Positions 1-12,200 of a stretch of 64,000 bases of DNA are shown here, in pieces. Origin of the DNA: Trifolium pratense (taxonomy: Eukaryota; Streptophyta; Magnoliopsida; Fabales; Fabaceae). Position numbers and translations under genes: made by a program. Numbering within the stretch: the stretch's first letter is position 1; each line of letters begins with the position of its first letter. The stretch lies in the NCBI RefSeq assembly GCF_020283565.1, contig NC_060060.1, forward strand, positions 6,758,001 through 6,822,000. Direction: 5' to 3'. A model generated the notes under the pieces. The model had not been told where the DNA came from. It did no database searches and saw only the letters and a list, made by a program, of their open reading frames with translations.

Positions 1-2319
1 AATACATTTTAATTTAATTAAATTAAGTCACTTCCTAATGGATATAAAGTTTATGTGGAGTATGACTCAATAACATCATGTATTGCTTCTCGTAAGCGTA
101 GTTTAGCTGCTAGATACTAAGAATATTATTGAAGAGGTTAGAGTTTGAATCTCAAATTTGTTATTTCTCTACACTTATAATGTGTGAATCTGACTACTAA
201 AATGTCTTGCCGCCAACTTAATGATTAATCTTACGGGTCCGAAAGATCTAAAATGCATAGTAGTAGCTATTGAAGCTACTAGGGTTAAAGGCCTAATTTA
301 GGGAGCTAAGACAAAAACAATTGTATACAGATTTATTGAATAATATGAATTAAAAAGTTATTAGAATTGGGTTCACATGTTGAATCATAGGGAAAGAGCA
401 AAGACTAGTGAAGTCCAAAATGCAGCAGGAAATATTTCCACTTTCCCATAGATATATAGTTAACTTCTTCAAGGGAACCATATATCCAGGACAGGTATTA
501 TCTACTTATCAAAACCTTAGCTACAAATAATGGTAAGACTTGATCTATTAATTCAATCCAACAAGTTAGTTAGTAGTTGAATTTTAGTTACCGACTAGAT
601 TACTTACTTTATAATTTTGCCTAGTCTAGAATTTTAATTTTTTTTTATAAGTTTTGTCTATTCTAGAATGGAATGATAGGCAATTATAGTATGAAATTAA
701 TTAATATCGTCAAAACTTGGATTATAGTTATAACATTAATCATATACTATTATCCAAACTAGCTAGATAGAGTATACAAAGTCTTTGGAAAATGTTAATG
801 GTGGTGGTACTCAGGGGAGGTTGAATGCACAGTTAAGGTAACAAGAGTGTATGAATGAAGGAAATACTGAAAACAATGTATGACATATATAACTAGAAAG
901 TTTAATTATGGGAAAAGGAAATCATGTGAAAAGAATAGCAATCCTAGCTAGGATACAATTAATATTGCATTACATAGAGAAGGGATTATTTGGGTTAGGT
1001 TAGGATGATGGAATTATTTAGGGAAGGTTTCATCTTTCAATTGAATTGAATGAAGAACAATGTGATCCACTTCACTTCACACCATGCTTGAGTTGGGTTA
1101 ACTGCATGCCACCTGTATATCATTGTGTGCACGTCACATAGAGTTCAAAATTAAATGGTCTTCTCATTTTTATCATTTTGCTTCAGTGATCCTCTATTTT
1201 AAATATCACAGTTTTAATCCCCTGTTATATGAAATCATATGATAGAGTATACTAACATCCATCAAATTGTAAGAATTTTTTTTTTATTTTAAAACATGTA
1301 TCATTATATTTTGGACAAAATATATGTTGAGGACCAAAATTGTCAAATTTTAAAATAGGGGACCAATTTCTGCAAAATAATAAAAATAGGGGGACCAAAA
1401 CTGCAATTAAGCCTTAATTTTTATATACTAAACACCCTTTTTTAATCTTTGCAAATGTATTTTTTACACAAATATAACAACCAATTAGGCCGGCCTAGAC
1501 ACATGTACAACATCGTTGTGGTAGCCTCTTAAAAATAAGGGTCTTAAGAAAACTTTTATAGGGGGTGCAAATTTTAATATATTTCAATAAACTGCAAAAG
1601 CCAAGTTGTCAGACACATAATCTTTGTTTATAGAATAGTAATAGTATCTATAAATTAGGGGTGCAAAATTTAATATATTACTATTTGATTGATGAATTTG
1701 CTTTAAAAAATGTTCGAATAAAACTCATCTTAAATAGCAAAAGAATATATTTTATTGTTATTGATTAAAATGTGAATCTTTTTACGTTAATTATAAGGAT
1801 GCTTATTTATTATTTTTTTATGTTATTTGTAATTTAAGTCGAGAATAATTTTATAAATTTGCATTTTTTTTAATTAAAATGTCACTTTTAACATTTGCAT
1901 ACAACCTCGAAAAACTCTCAACCAACCTTACAACCAATCATATTCCGCAAAAAATCAAGCCTCTGCACCAAATATTCAACCTATGGCTAGATTTGGATTG
2001 GTCAAGTTATAAAGGATTAGGTCATAAAGGATTAAAATTGTTTGTCTCATTTCTTTCATGTATACTAGTCACAATTAATGCTTCAAAATATACCTTGTAA
2101 TATGCCCATTGACTTGTTGACTTGATTCTATTAATCACGAAGCTACTAGTTAAATAATGGAATGGAACTCACTTAATCAAGAATTGAAACACCTATTCTT
2201 TATTGAACTTGATCTTTCTTCAACTAATAATACCACAGTGATGAATACACCCTCAGTTTCTTATTGAATACTAATAATACATTCTCAAGTAATAAAAGAA
2301 AAAAACATGTACTAAAAAT
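1..2319. other. gene-poor intergenic region
   Basis: No reading frame here resembles a known protein and none has convincing splice context. The sequence is AT-rich. Around 80-160 there is a short segment with a B-box-like core (GAGTTTGAATCTC) that recalls tRNA-related repeats common in legumes. Around 1190-1420 a block of 'ggaccaaaa...' phrases ending in 'aagccttaattt' resembles one end of the MITE family seen at 37541-37939. Both are degraded and boundaries cannot be set. The 73-residue frame at 1879-2100 has no recognisable features. Confidence 0.5.
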
Positions 2320-2875
2320 TGTTGGCGCAGCTGGAAGCTAGGCTTCGATCACTCTGGATTCGATCACTTTGGCCTGCACAGGCCTAGCAAGCAAGCAAGG
2401 ATACACGCACGCGCTGCACTGCACTCTGGCCACGCCAATGAGCACAGTTTCTGCAGGATCTACTATCCTTGTTGCTGCAACAATGGTGGATGAATGGAAA
2501 GAAAGAAACGCACTTGATTGACAGAGGAAGAAGAAGAAGAAGATTAGAGAAAAATAGAATCAGTTTTATTCATCCTCAATGGGGAAAAGTAGTTGAATTA
2601 CAATCACTAATCATGAGCCTATTATTTATACTAGATCATCACAATGGTTGATGATTCTCTTAGGCCCTAACCAACTAACAACTTCCTAACTGACTCTAAT
2701 ACACTTTAACAACCTAGGTGAATCAAACTCTAACTGATTCTAACAAACTACACTTAACCAACTAACTAACTTGCTTAAGAAGCAATTAGTTACACTTTCA
2801 TTTTTGCTCAACTTGCACACCAAGTCAGCTTGCACAATATGAATTAATCATTCTAGAAACTTCTTAGAATCAACA
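2320..2875 (-). repeat. 3' LTR of the copia element
   Basis: 556-bp long terminal repeat, TG...CA bounded, 555/556 identical to 6960-7515. It contains a GAAGAA-rich stretch near 2525-2545. A 60-residue frame at 2469-2651 is present identically in the other LTR and is not considered a gene. Confidence 0.96.
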
Positions 2876-2882
2876 CACCCCC

Positions 2883-3320
2883 TTAATTCATGTTGTCCAC
2901 TGTCTCAATTCCCATTTCACTTCTCAACTTTTCAAATACCTGCACTGTTACAGCCTTGGTTAACAAGTCTGCAACTTGCTCATCACTTCTGCAGTGCATT
3001 AGGGCCAAGTTACCATTGCTTACCTGCTCTCTTAAGTAATGGAACCTTAGCTCTATATGCTTGCTTCTTCCATGAGCAATAGGGTTCTTTGCAAGATTGA
3101 TAGCAGACATATTATCAATCTTCAAAGTAACTGTCTCACACCTGTCTTGACTGATCTCTTCGATTAGGTTTTTCAACCAAATAGCTTGACAAGTGCTGAG
3201 TGATGCTGCTATGTATTCAGCCTCACATGAGGATAAGGCCACTACAGGTTCCTTCTTTGAACACCATGATATTGGTGATCCACCATAGAAAAACATATAA
3301 CCAGCAGTTGATTTTCTATC
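2883..3320 (-). pseudogene. RNase H tail of the copia polyprotein, cut off by a stop codon
   Basis: The sequence directly after the stop at 3321-3323 continues in the same frame with the typical copia RNase H C-terminus (DRKSTAGY, SSCEAEY, KHIELR motifs) for about 140 residues, to a natural stop just before the polypurine tract. The only lesion seen is that single nonsense codon. An internal Met at 3296 could start the fragment but has no support as a separate gene. Confidence 0.9.
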
Positions 3321-6300
3321 TTAATGATCACCACACCAATTCGAATCTGTATAGCCCACCAGCTTGCATTCTCTGTCTCTGTCACTTGCAGGGAACATAA
3401 TACCATAGTTTATGGTCCCTTTCACATATCTAAGTATTCTTTTCACTGCAATCAAGTGTGAACCTTTAGGCCTTTCCATAAACCTGCTAGCAATCCCTAC
3501 ACTGTAAGCCAAGTCTGGTCTTGTATTGCACAAATACCTCAGAGAACCAATCATCTTTCTATAGAATGTAGGGTCTACATCCTCTTCTTCTGCACACTTA
3601 GTTAGCTGTGACCTTGGCTCAGCAGGTGACAATGCAACATTGCATTTGTCCATCTCAAACTTCTTCAAAATCTCTGATGCATATCTAGTCTGGTGCATTA
3701 AGATTCCTTGCTCATTCCTCAGAAACTCAATGCCTAGAAAATATGTCATGAGGCCTAAATCTGTCATTTCAAACTCTTCCTTCAAGTCACCCTTGAACTC
3801 ACTAATATAAGATTCATTGCTTCCTGTGATAAGCAAATCATCTACATATAGACAAATTATAATGACTCCCTTCGCAGCATCTTTCTTGACATACACTCCA
3901 TGTTCTGTGACACATTTCTTAAACCCTATTTCATTTAAGAACTTGTCAATCCTTTTGTTCCAGGCTCTTGGAGCTTGTTTCAGACCATAGAGCGCTTTCT
4001 TAAGCTTATACACCTTAAGCTCTTGACCTTTCACTTCATAACCAGGTGGCTGGGCAACATATACTTCCTCTTCTATAGGACCATTCAGAAAAGCTGACTT
4101 CACATCCATTTGATACATTGGCCAATTATTTAGGTTAGCAAGAGCAGTTACTAACCTAATTGTTTCCATTCTAGTAACAGGTGCAAACACTTCATCATAG
4201 TCAATACCTTCTTTCTGAAGAAATCCCTTTGCCACTAGCCTTGCTTTGTATCTGGTTATCTCACCCTTTGAGTTCACTTTCAGCTTGTAAACCCACTTCA
4301 CATCTATTGCTTTCTTTCTCTGTGGAAGATCCACCAGCTCCCATGTTTGATTGCTTTCAATCGAATCCAATTCTTCTTTCATAGCACCTCTCCACTTTTC
4401 ACTTTGTAGAGCACTATGCACATCAATTGGTTCAGATTCAGCCATGAATGCTAAATGGATCAACTCACCATCATTGTTCACTTGACCATCTGAGTTCATT
4501 TCACACTCTTGTAATCTTGCTGGTAGAACTCTAGGCCTATTCGATCTTCTCACCTCAGGCACTGGCTGATTTACTTGTTCTTCACTAACTTCTTCAATCA
4601 TCACACTAGTTGACTTCTTTCTGTCATTAGTGTTCCAGTCCCATTCCTTGAGTTCATCAATTATTACATCTCTACTGATCACCACATTGTTGTTGATTGG
4701 ATCATAGAGTTTGTAACCTCCAGTTGAGTGATAACCAACCAATATCATCATTGTTGACTTATCATCCAACTTCTTCCTCAATTGATCTGGTGTGTGTTTG
4801 AAAACTAGTGAACCAAACACTCTCATATGATTCACATTTGGCTTGTGTCCTGACCAACATTCTTCTGGTGTGATACCCTTCAATCTCTTTGTAGGGCACC
4901 TATTCAATGTATAAGTAGCAGTAGAAACTGCTTCACCCCATAACTCCTTAGGTAAATGCTTTCCCTTCAACATACACCTCACCATATCCATTATTGTTCT
5001 ATTTTTTCTTTCAGCAGTCCCATTTTGCTGTGGAGTATATGGTGGGACTATGTCATGCACAATGCCTTCATTGTCACAGAATTTTGCAAATTCATGTGAT
5101 ACATACTCTCCACCCCCATCTGTTCTTAGGGTTTTGAGCCTCTTACCACTTTGTCTTTCGACTGTAGCTTTAAATTTCTTAAAAATTTCAAACACATCAC
5201 TTTTCTTACTTATCGAGTAAGTCCATAGTTTTCTGCTAAAGTCATCTATGAAGCTTACAAAGTACCTGTTACCTCCAATTGAGTTCACTTGCATTGGACC
5301 ACATACATCTGAATACACCACTTCGAGTACACTATTGGTTTTACTTGCTGCATGCTTGCTGAAGCTCCCTCTGTGTTGCTTCGACTGCACACACTCTTCA
5401 CAAATCTCTTCAGGCACTTGCAGGTTTGGCAAGCCTGTCACCATCTTTGATTTTTGCAGCAAGCTGAGGTCCTTGAAATTCAAGTGTCCCATTCTATAGT
5501 GCCATCTCCACTCTTCTCTGCTTGATGCAGTCATCAAGCACTTGTGATTCAGAACATTGAGCCCAATCTTGAATGTCCTATTCTTTGACATTTCAGTTTT
5601 CAACATCAAGTTACCTTTAGTGTTGTACACCTTCAGCAACCTATTCTCCATTACAATTCTGTAATCTTTCTCTAGCAATTGGCCTATACTGAGTAGATTA
5701 CATTTCATACCTGGTATGTACAATACACCAGAAATCACTGAACACTTGCCATCCTTTCTTTTGATTGTTACATCACCAATGGCTTGTACTGCAAGACTGC
5801 TATTGTCTGCAAACTTGACATTGTGATTCTGAGTAGCCTTTAGGCTTGTGAACCAATCTTTCCTTCCTGTCATGTGTGTTGTACATCCAGTGTCAAGATA
5901 CCATTTCTCTTGAAGATCACTTTCATCTTTTGTAGTTACAAGAAACATAACTGAGCCTTCATCATCATCATCATTTCGAGCGATTTTGGCCTCAGCATCA
6001 CTCGATTCCTCTCTGAATTTACATTCATCTGCAAAATGACCATAATTTTGGCAATTATAGCATTGAATGTGTTTCTTATCAAACTTGCCTCTTCCACCTC
6101 TTCCACCTCTTCCTCCTCCATTGTAACCACCTCTACCACCATTGAACTGTTTCTTCTGATTTCCACCTCCTTTGGTATGTTGATTCTCTTTTCCATTTCC
6201 ATTCTGATAACTATCTTTTCCCTTATTGCCTTGCCATTTTCCCTTTCCTTTCTTATTCTTGTTACTCTGTTGAACTTGCAATGCTACTTCACCATTGGAT

Positions 6301-6926
6301 TTATCAGAATTTCTCTGATTCATCCTTTGCTCATGTGCTTCTAAGGACCCTTGCAATTCCTCAACCTTGATAGTGTCAAGATCCTTAGACTCTTCTATTG
6401 CAGCTACCACATAGTCAAACTTAGGAGTTAAAGATCTCAGTATCTTTTCAACTCTCATTGTACCAGACACAATTTCACCACATGCTTTCATTTCATTAAC
6501 TAATTTTGCAATCTTTGTAAAGAACTCACTTACAGTTTCTTTTTCTTCCATTTGTAGCTGTGCAAACTTGCTTCTTAGGGTTTGTAGCTTCACTTTCTTC
6601 ACCTTCTGATCTCCAGCATAAGCTGTAGCCAAAATATCCCAAGCTTGCTTGGCTGATTCACAATCTCCAACCTTTTCAAAGATATCAGGGCTTACACTTT
6701 GATGAATTATGAACAATGCCTTGTAATCTTTCTTCTTCAATTCTTTGTGTTGTGTTCTTTGAACCTCTGTTGCACCTTCTGAAAGTGGTTCCACACCACT
6801 AATCACTTGTTCCATCACATCTTGATAATTGAACAAAACTTTCATTTGTTTGCTCCAATTATCATAATTCTTTCCATCCAAGACTGGAAGATTCGCAGGG
6901 AATTGACCATTGTTAAAGGTTGCCAT
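3321..6926 (-). CDS. copia gag-pol polyprotein (1201 aa, stops before the end of RNase H)
   Basis: One open frame encodes the retrotransposon polyprotein. The first 280 residues are gag (UBN2-like). A CCHC zinc knuckle lies at residues 289-302 after a Gly/Arg/Lys-rich tract. The aspartic protease motif DTG is at 345-347. The GAG-pre-integrase HHCC region spans about 476-515. The integrase triad is D540, D603 and E639, with the expected 35-residue D-E spacing. The reverse transcriptase has DVKSAFLNG near 941 and YVDD at 1027-1030. The frame ends in the RNase H domain at a TAA (3321-3323), after which homologous sequence continues in the same frame to 2883. The start at 6926 is the first Met after the primer-binding site. 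Confidence 0.93.
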   Translation of the reverse strand: MATFNNGQFPANLPVLDGKNYDNWSKQMKVLFNYQDVMEQVISGVEPLSEGATEVQRTQHKELKKKDYKALFIIHQSVSPDIFEKVGDCESAKQAWDILATAYAGDQKVKKVKLQTLRSKFAQLQMEEKETVSEFFTKIAKLVNEMKACGEIVSGTMRVEKILRSLTPKFDYVVAAIEESKDLDTIKVEELQGSLEAHEQRMNQRNSDKSNGEVALQVQQSNKNKKGKGKWQGNKGKDSYQNGNGKENQHTKGGGNQKKQFNGGRGGYNGGGRGGRGGRGKFDKKHIQCYNCQNYGHFADECKFREESSDAEAKIARNDDDDEGSVMFLVTTKDESDLQEKWYLDTGCTTHMTGRKDWFTSLKATQNHNVKFADNSSLAVQAIGDVTIKRKDGKCSVISGVLYIPGMKCNLLSIGQLLEKDYRIVMENRLLKVYNTKGNLMLKTEMSKNRTFKIGLNVLNHKCLMTASSREEWRWHYRMGHLNFKDLSLLQKSKMVTGLPNLQVPEEICEECVQSKQHRGSFSKHAASKTNSVLEVVYSDVCGPMQVNSIGGNRYFVSFIDDFSRKLWTYSISKKSDVFEIFKKFKATVERQSGKRLKTLRTDGGGEYVSHEFAKFCDNEGIVHDIVPPYTPQQNGTAERKNRTIMDMVRCMLKGKHLPKELWGEAVSTATYTLNRCPTKRLKGITPEECWSGHKPNVNHMRVFGSLVFKHTPDQLRKKLDDKSTMMILVGYHSTGGYKLYDPINNNVVISRDVIIDELKEWDWNTNDRKKSTSVMIEEVSEEQVNQPVPEVRRSNRPRVLPARLQECEMNSDGQVNNDGELIHLAFMAESEPIDVHSALQSEKWRGAMKEELDSIESNQTWELVDLPQRKKAIDVKWVYKLKVNSKGEITRYKARLVAKGFLQKEGIDYDEVFAPVTRMETIRLVTALANLNNWPMYQMDVKSAFLNGPIEEEVYVAQPPGYEVKGQELKVYKLKKALYGLKQAPRAWNKRIDKFLNEIGFKKCVTEHGVYVKKDAAKGVIIICLYVDDLLITGSNESYISEFKGDLKEEFEMTDLGLMTYFLGIEFLRNEQGILMHQTRYASEILKKFEMDKCNVALSPAEPRSQLTKCAEEEDVDPTFYRKMIGSLRYLCNTRPDLAYSVGIASRFMERPKGSHLIAVKRILRYVKGTINYGIMFPASDRDRECKLVGYTDSNWCGDH

Positions 6927-6943
6927 GGTTAAAGCACGAACCA

Positions 6944-6957
6944 GGCTCTTGATGCCA
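6944..6957 (-). other. copia primer-binding site
   Basis: On the minus strand TGGCATCAAGAGCC starts two bases inside the 5' LTR. It is a two-change variant of the TGGTATCAGAGC motif that pairs with the 3' end of initiator methionine tRNA in plant copia elements. Confidence 0.8.
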
Positions 6958-6959
6958 GA

Positions 6960-7515
6960 TGTTGGCGCAGCTGGAAGCTAGGCTTCGATCACTCTGGATT
7001 CGATCACTTTGGCCTGCACAGGCCTAGCAAGCAAGCAAGGATACACGCACGCGCTGCACTGCACTCTGGCCACGCCAATGAGCACAGTTTCTGCAGGATC
7101 TACTATCCTTGTTGCTGCAACAATGGTGGATGAATGGAAAGAAAGAAACGCACTTGATTGACAGAGGAAGAAGAAGAAGAAGATTAGAGAAAAATAGAAT
7201 CAGTTTTATTCATCCTCAATGGGGAAAAGTAGTTGAATTACAATCACTAATCATGAGCCTATTATTTATACTAGATCATCACAATGGTTGATGATTCTCT
7301 TAGGCCCTAACCAACTAACAACTTCCTAACTGACTCTAATACACTTTAACAACCTAGGTGAATCAAACTCTAACTGATTCTAACAAACTACACTTAACCA
7401 ACTAACTAACTTGCTTAAGAAGCAATTAGTTACACTTTCATTTTTGCTCAACTTGCACACTAAGTCAGCTTGCACAATATGAATTAATCATTCTAGAAAC
7501 TTCTTAGAATCAACA
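6960..7515 (-). repeat. 5' LTR of the copia element
   Basis: 556-bp long terminal repeat that would drive transcription leftwards on the minus strand. It differs from the partner LTR only at 7461. The flanking AAAAT at 7516-7520 is the target-site duplication. Confidence 0.96.
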
Positions 7516-7737
7516 AAAATTATTTGTAGGATGCTAAGAATTTTATTTTACACACTAAAAAACTAATAAATAAGAGTTTGGATCCATGTTGCGATGGAGC
7601 AAAATCAAAGTCGTTAATCAATATTTAGATTCAAGTTATACTTAACTAAATTTTGATTCAACGACTCTGCAGTTGCTACACCTGTTGCAGACGATCCAAA
7701 TTCAAATAAGAGAACATAAAGATAAGATGATGGATCG

Positions 7738-8043
7738 CTAGTTACAATTAGTCGGGAAGGGAACCCCACAAGCGCTAGAGACCCTTCTAGCACCAGGAGA
7801 GTTAACATATTGTTTGAGGCTTGGATTTTTCATGTAACCACAAAGGCATGGCCTTTGTTCTCTTACTTTCTGGCAACAAGTACTTGTTGGTGGAGAAGAA
7901 GTTGTGATTGATCCTAAACAAGGGCTGAACTCTACAGGGCTACAAGTCAGTGCCTTTGCCATGTGATCCCCCAAAATCACTATTGCCACAACAGCTGCTG
8001 CATAAAAAAACTGAGACATACCATAGCCAGAGTGTTTCTTCAT
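7738..8043 (-). CDS. type-2 non-specific lipid transfer protein (101 aa)
   Basis: A small single-exon gene encoding a secreted, cysteine-rich lipid carrier. Residues 10-31 form a hydrophobic signal peptide, preceded by a short basic N-terminus. The mature part has the eight-cysteine motif C34-x7-C42-x13-C56C57-x8-C66-x-C68-x23-C92-x7-C100. The CxC pair separated by a hydrophobic residue (Leu67) and the short total length fit the 7-kDa (type 2) class. Such proteins bind lipids in a four-disulfide helical fold and act in the apoplast in cuticle or suberin assembly or in defence signalling; which role applies here is unknown. Met9 is an alternative start that would keep the signal peptide. An AT-rich TATA-like run lies upstream near 8190-8203. 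The copia element is inserted about 220 bp beyond the stop. Confidence 0.88.
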   Translation of the reverse strand: MKKHSGYGMSQFFYAAAVVAIVILGDHMAKALTCSPVEFSPCLGSITTSSPPTSTCCQKVREQRPCLCGYMKNPSLKQYVNSPGARRVSSACGVPFPTNCN

Positions 8044-9223
8044 GTTCTTCTCTTTGTTGTGATTATTGTATTGAATTGGAATATTAATTGCTTTGAACTA
8101 CAAAATATAATTATATAGTCAAATTTTTGGTAACGTGTAGATGGATTGTGGGCCATGCAATGAAATTTAGTAGCCGTGTTGAAGGGTTTGTATATATATA
8201 TTTTAGTCTTTGGATATAGAAAAAATAATATATATAGCATTTCATGCATACTTAATTTTATATGATTTCTAAATTGCTATTTTTAATTTACCTGAATTAG
8301 TTTGAACTGAAGAAACTCCTCCTTATATTTGATGTTTTGAATTGTGGTGACATTTGACTTATTGAGTTATTTACACAATTTGATGTTTCTTCTATAAAAA
8401 TTAAATTAAAAATAAATAATAATTTTCTTAATTTAGAAAAGAAAAATAAGCCACCATCTCTTCCTCAGTCCAAAATAATTCATTCATTCATTCATTCATT
8501 CAAACATATCATAAAATACAGCATGATCTTGGATTCTTTTAAGTTGATGTACGATGTACACTACAATTAGGTATAGAATCATTGAATCTAATCTATAAGT
8601 ATAGAGTCAATTACATTTTAATGTAACAGCTCTATAGTCATAGTCAGCTCTATATTGGTTGAATTTTAGTGTCTAAACATTATGATGGACCTTTTCTCCT
8701 ATTATTAACAATTCAGTCTTATGACGAAAATGCTCCTACTAGTCAGTCAAGTCAATAAAATTACGCGTGAAACAATGATGAAAATGATAGAATAGAACGA
8801 CAATTTTATGAAGAGTTATTGACAAGAAAAAAGAAAAGAGAAACTTCCTAAACCCGGCTTCTTTTTATGTTGATGTTATTTAGCTTTTAATATATTATCC
8901 TTTGTTCCTTATTATGCAAAAACAGAGAAATTGATTAGTGTAGAAGTAATATACAATTTTTTTGTTTTTTAAACACACCCCTGCAATTAAAATTTACAAT
9001 TCACATATTCAACTTTACTTCCCAATAGTCACCTCTTCCCCAGAAAACATAGTAAATAATGTGAAGCTAAAAACTCAACAACACTGCAATATGACATTCT
9101 TTTAATTAACATTTTTCAACTTTTATCGCCAAAGAAAAAAGTCCCTGTGAAATGATTGAATTCTTTTTACAAAAAAAAAAAAACTAAAATTGAGCTTAAT
9201 TACAAAGGCGAAAATGCTTCGTA
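8044..9223. other. intergenic: LTP promoter side and 3' flank of the RELCH-like gene
   Basis: No gene is supported. The left part is the promoter side of the lipid transfer protein (TATATATA-like run near 8190-8203). A CATT microsatellite lies near 8478-8501. A run of A residues at 9170-9183 precedes the end of the RELCH-like gene. Confidence 0.5.
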
Positions 9224-12200
9224 TTAGTTCTGAGTTTTATCTGGTGTTTTTTCCTTGCCACGAAGTATGTCACCAAAATGTCCCAGCATGATGCGTCTGA
9301 ATCTAGTGTCCTCTACTGGTTGTTGTGGCACAATATCCTTGGCAGACACAGCTCTTTCTGACATCAGTTCTGTGCCGTCTTTCTTACCACGCAAGCCACC
9401 CTCACCACCACCAAAGAAGTTGCTCATTGATGATGCAATCCCAACATGGGATCCCATCCCCTTATAACTTGTCCCTGATCTTTCCTTCATAATAATCTCA
9501 AGGGCTTCTTTGTGCGCTGGATCCAGTGCATCCAAGTCTTTCAAAAGATTTTGTATAGCAGGCACGAGGTAGTCTCTAATACTATTTGCAGAAAGATCTG
9601 TATGATAAAGAGTAATTAATCACGCTTGCTGTAAGAAAGAAATGTTAAAGATCAGAAAAATCTAGTTTCCAATCCTTGAAAAATAAATGCAATTCACTAT
9701 TATTATGGGCAATGTTGCAATTCTGGACTATATAGTACCAGATAGAGCATATAGTTGAAATTACAACTGATTTATCATTAAAGAGGTGATGATTGTTTGT
9801 GAAGGATATATTCGAATTGCTATGAACAAAGATGAACCGTACCCACTTTATTTTTTCCAAAGGTAGAAATGTGAAATAGTCACTTTTTTTTATCCAGGAA
9901 AGCACTCGGGGCATCCCCATATCTAGTAGCCGTAGGATTAATCCCCGAGTTAACAAGAGCTAGGAATGTATTGTTCACAATTTGTTTTGACAAAGTAACG
10001 GTATCCCTCATGAATCAATAATACCATACTAGTAAGGTTGATTTGTGAATCATTGCTCAAAGGGAAGTTGATATGAATCTTAAGGGTGACACTAACATCT
10101 ACTAAACACATAATTATTTATTATAATCTCAATCTTTCCTTAGTATAAATAAGAATAATAAATAATGATGTGCCAGAACATTTGCGATTAACAATAACTA
10201 TGTAAATGTTTTCTGCATTGATGATACATACAATGACCAAAGTCAGGTTTTCAGAAAAACTATGAGAATGCGTCAAAAAAAAAAAAAGGGAAAACCATGT
10301 GAAATTACTATTACTATTGTTACACCGTGGCTTTAATACCAGAAAATACCTTGAAAATGATATAAATAAGAAAGATTAATAAATGTCATGGAGCAAACCT
10401 GTAGCATCCAGAGCACGGATTGCCTCGCAAAATGCATTCGCTCTTTCTTGCCGAAGCTTCAAATCAGTTGAAGTAGTAACTGGCACAGCTGTAAGTTGAG
10501 CAATCTTGGACAAAAGATGTGCATCAAGGTTAAGAAACAAACAGCGGAAAGTAAGAAACATTGAAAGCCAATAGAAAATGAGACAGAATGTTGAGAGTCA
10601 GGAAATTAAAAACACACTTCATGGGATCCATCTTAAATAAAGTAAAGGATATAATCTCTAAGTTGTTCTGTTGTATGAGGTACTGCAACCACCAACGCAT
10701 GAATTACAGCAATAGTAGCTTCATGGGATCCATCTTCAATAAAAGCACCCATTTGAACGCGTATCTTGTCAACTATCTACGAGAGATCATAATTTTTGTC
10801 AGGAGTTTAAAATTATAGTCAGCATTAACTTCATATCATTTAAACCCAAGGGCATATGCTAGCAACAGATACCGTCTCATTTTTGAAGTGTTGAGCAACA
10901 GCACCAAATGCATCAATGCTGGCGCATTTCACATCAAGGTCTTGTTCAGATCCAAGAGTGACTAAGGCAGGCAAAGCATGAGTTGAAGCAACCTTTGCAT
11001 CAATATATGGCACCTATTAATTAAGTCCTCTATGTTAGTGTTGGCATTAATGAGAGATCTAAAGATAGACTAAGAAAAGAGTATGCTTACAAGAACTTTG
11101 AGAAGTTTGGCAGCAGTTATTTTCATGTTCATGTTAGAGCTAACAACCATTTCCCACAGTATCTCAAATATCATACCATGGTTTTCTTCATATATGCTGC
11201 ATTATAAATAAAACTCATGACCTAGATTGGCAAAAGACTACTACCTATTATTTATACATATATAATAGGCGTGGTATACAAACCAAATGAATCGGATAGC
11301 ATTAATAATTTCAAGGGTGTGCTTGGCTGGTCGATTTTCCTTGGAATTGTCTTCAAGTAGCAACTTTCTCGAGTAATCAGCTAATTCTTTGCGCTTTCCA
11401 GGTGCACCCAAAACACCAGCTAACAGAAGTGGTAAGACACAAGATGTAGCGAGTCTCTCGGAAACAGCAGATCTTGGCCTCAAACCTACAAGCAAACTGT
11501 CAAATATAAAGCAATTATGTAAAAGTTCACCAAAAAATTGAAGAATCATAACCTTTAATTCTTGAATGAATGGAACTAGGAAAAAATGTCAAATCGGCAT
11601 CATCCCCAATTGCTGTTAAAAATACAGGTAGCATTATGCATGTCACATAGGTATCCCCAAACCTTTCAGAAACAGATAACAGAAACTGCAATTATGCAAC
11701 TTCAATCAGAAATCACTCAGTTGCTTATTTTACTTAACATACAGCACAAAATAAATATAATGACTAACCTTTGAAATTCGGCTTCGCAAATTATCTTCTT
11801 TCCATGGTAACAAGCAAGCCAACTGTATCAATTTAGGAAAGCACTCAACATGCATCCATTCAAATGAATCCCATTTAACATTTCCCCTAGAAAAAGTTGA
11901 AACCAATCAAGATCGGTAGTTTTGACTTTTGACAATGTAGTCATGCATAGTTTGTGATTCTGCATGCATCTCTGGAATGTGTATACATTAGAATATGAGT
12001 AAAGCATACAAATCTAGTGGGTTCTAGACACAAGTCTCGACAATGCCACCTATTTGTCCATTTACTTCACTCTCTTTATCCAGTATTCCAACCAGTAACT
12101 TGTGGGTGGAAAGGAAGGATGAAACACAGCCAGACGTCATGTCAATTAATTCCTTCACAAGTCCTATAATTAATATTAAAAATTGAACATATTGAGCCAA

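Larger units (their letters stand above)
2320..7515 (-). mobile_element. Ty1/copia LTR retrotransposon, nearly intact
   Basis: A complete 5196-bp element lies on the minus strand. Two 556-bp LTRs begin TG and end CA and differ at one position (C at 2821, T at 7461). The 5-bp target duplication AAAAT sits at 2315-2319 and 7516-7520. Just inside the right (5') LTR is a primer-binding site that is a variant of the initiator-Met type. Next to the left (3') LTR is a polypurine tract, AAGGGGGTG on the minus strand. The gene order gag, protease, integrase, reverse transcriptase, RNase H identifies Ty1/copia. One in-frame stop interrupts the RNase H region, so autonomous activity is doubtful. The element ends about 220 bp downstream of the lipid transfer protein stop codon. 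Confidence 0.97.

Noticed and set aside
2469..2651. Identical 60-codon frames in both copia LTRs (also 7109-7291)
   Set aside because: LTR sequence with no protein similarity; identity just reflects LTR identity.
9645..9956. 103-codon minus-strand frame in the last RELCH intron
   Set aside because: Lies within an intron between exons supported by homology and has no recognisable features.
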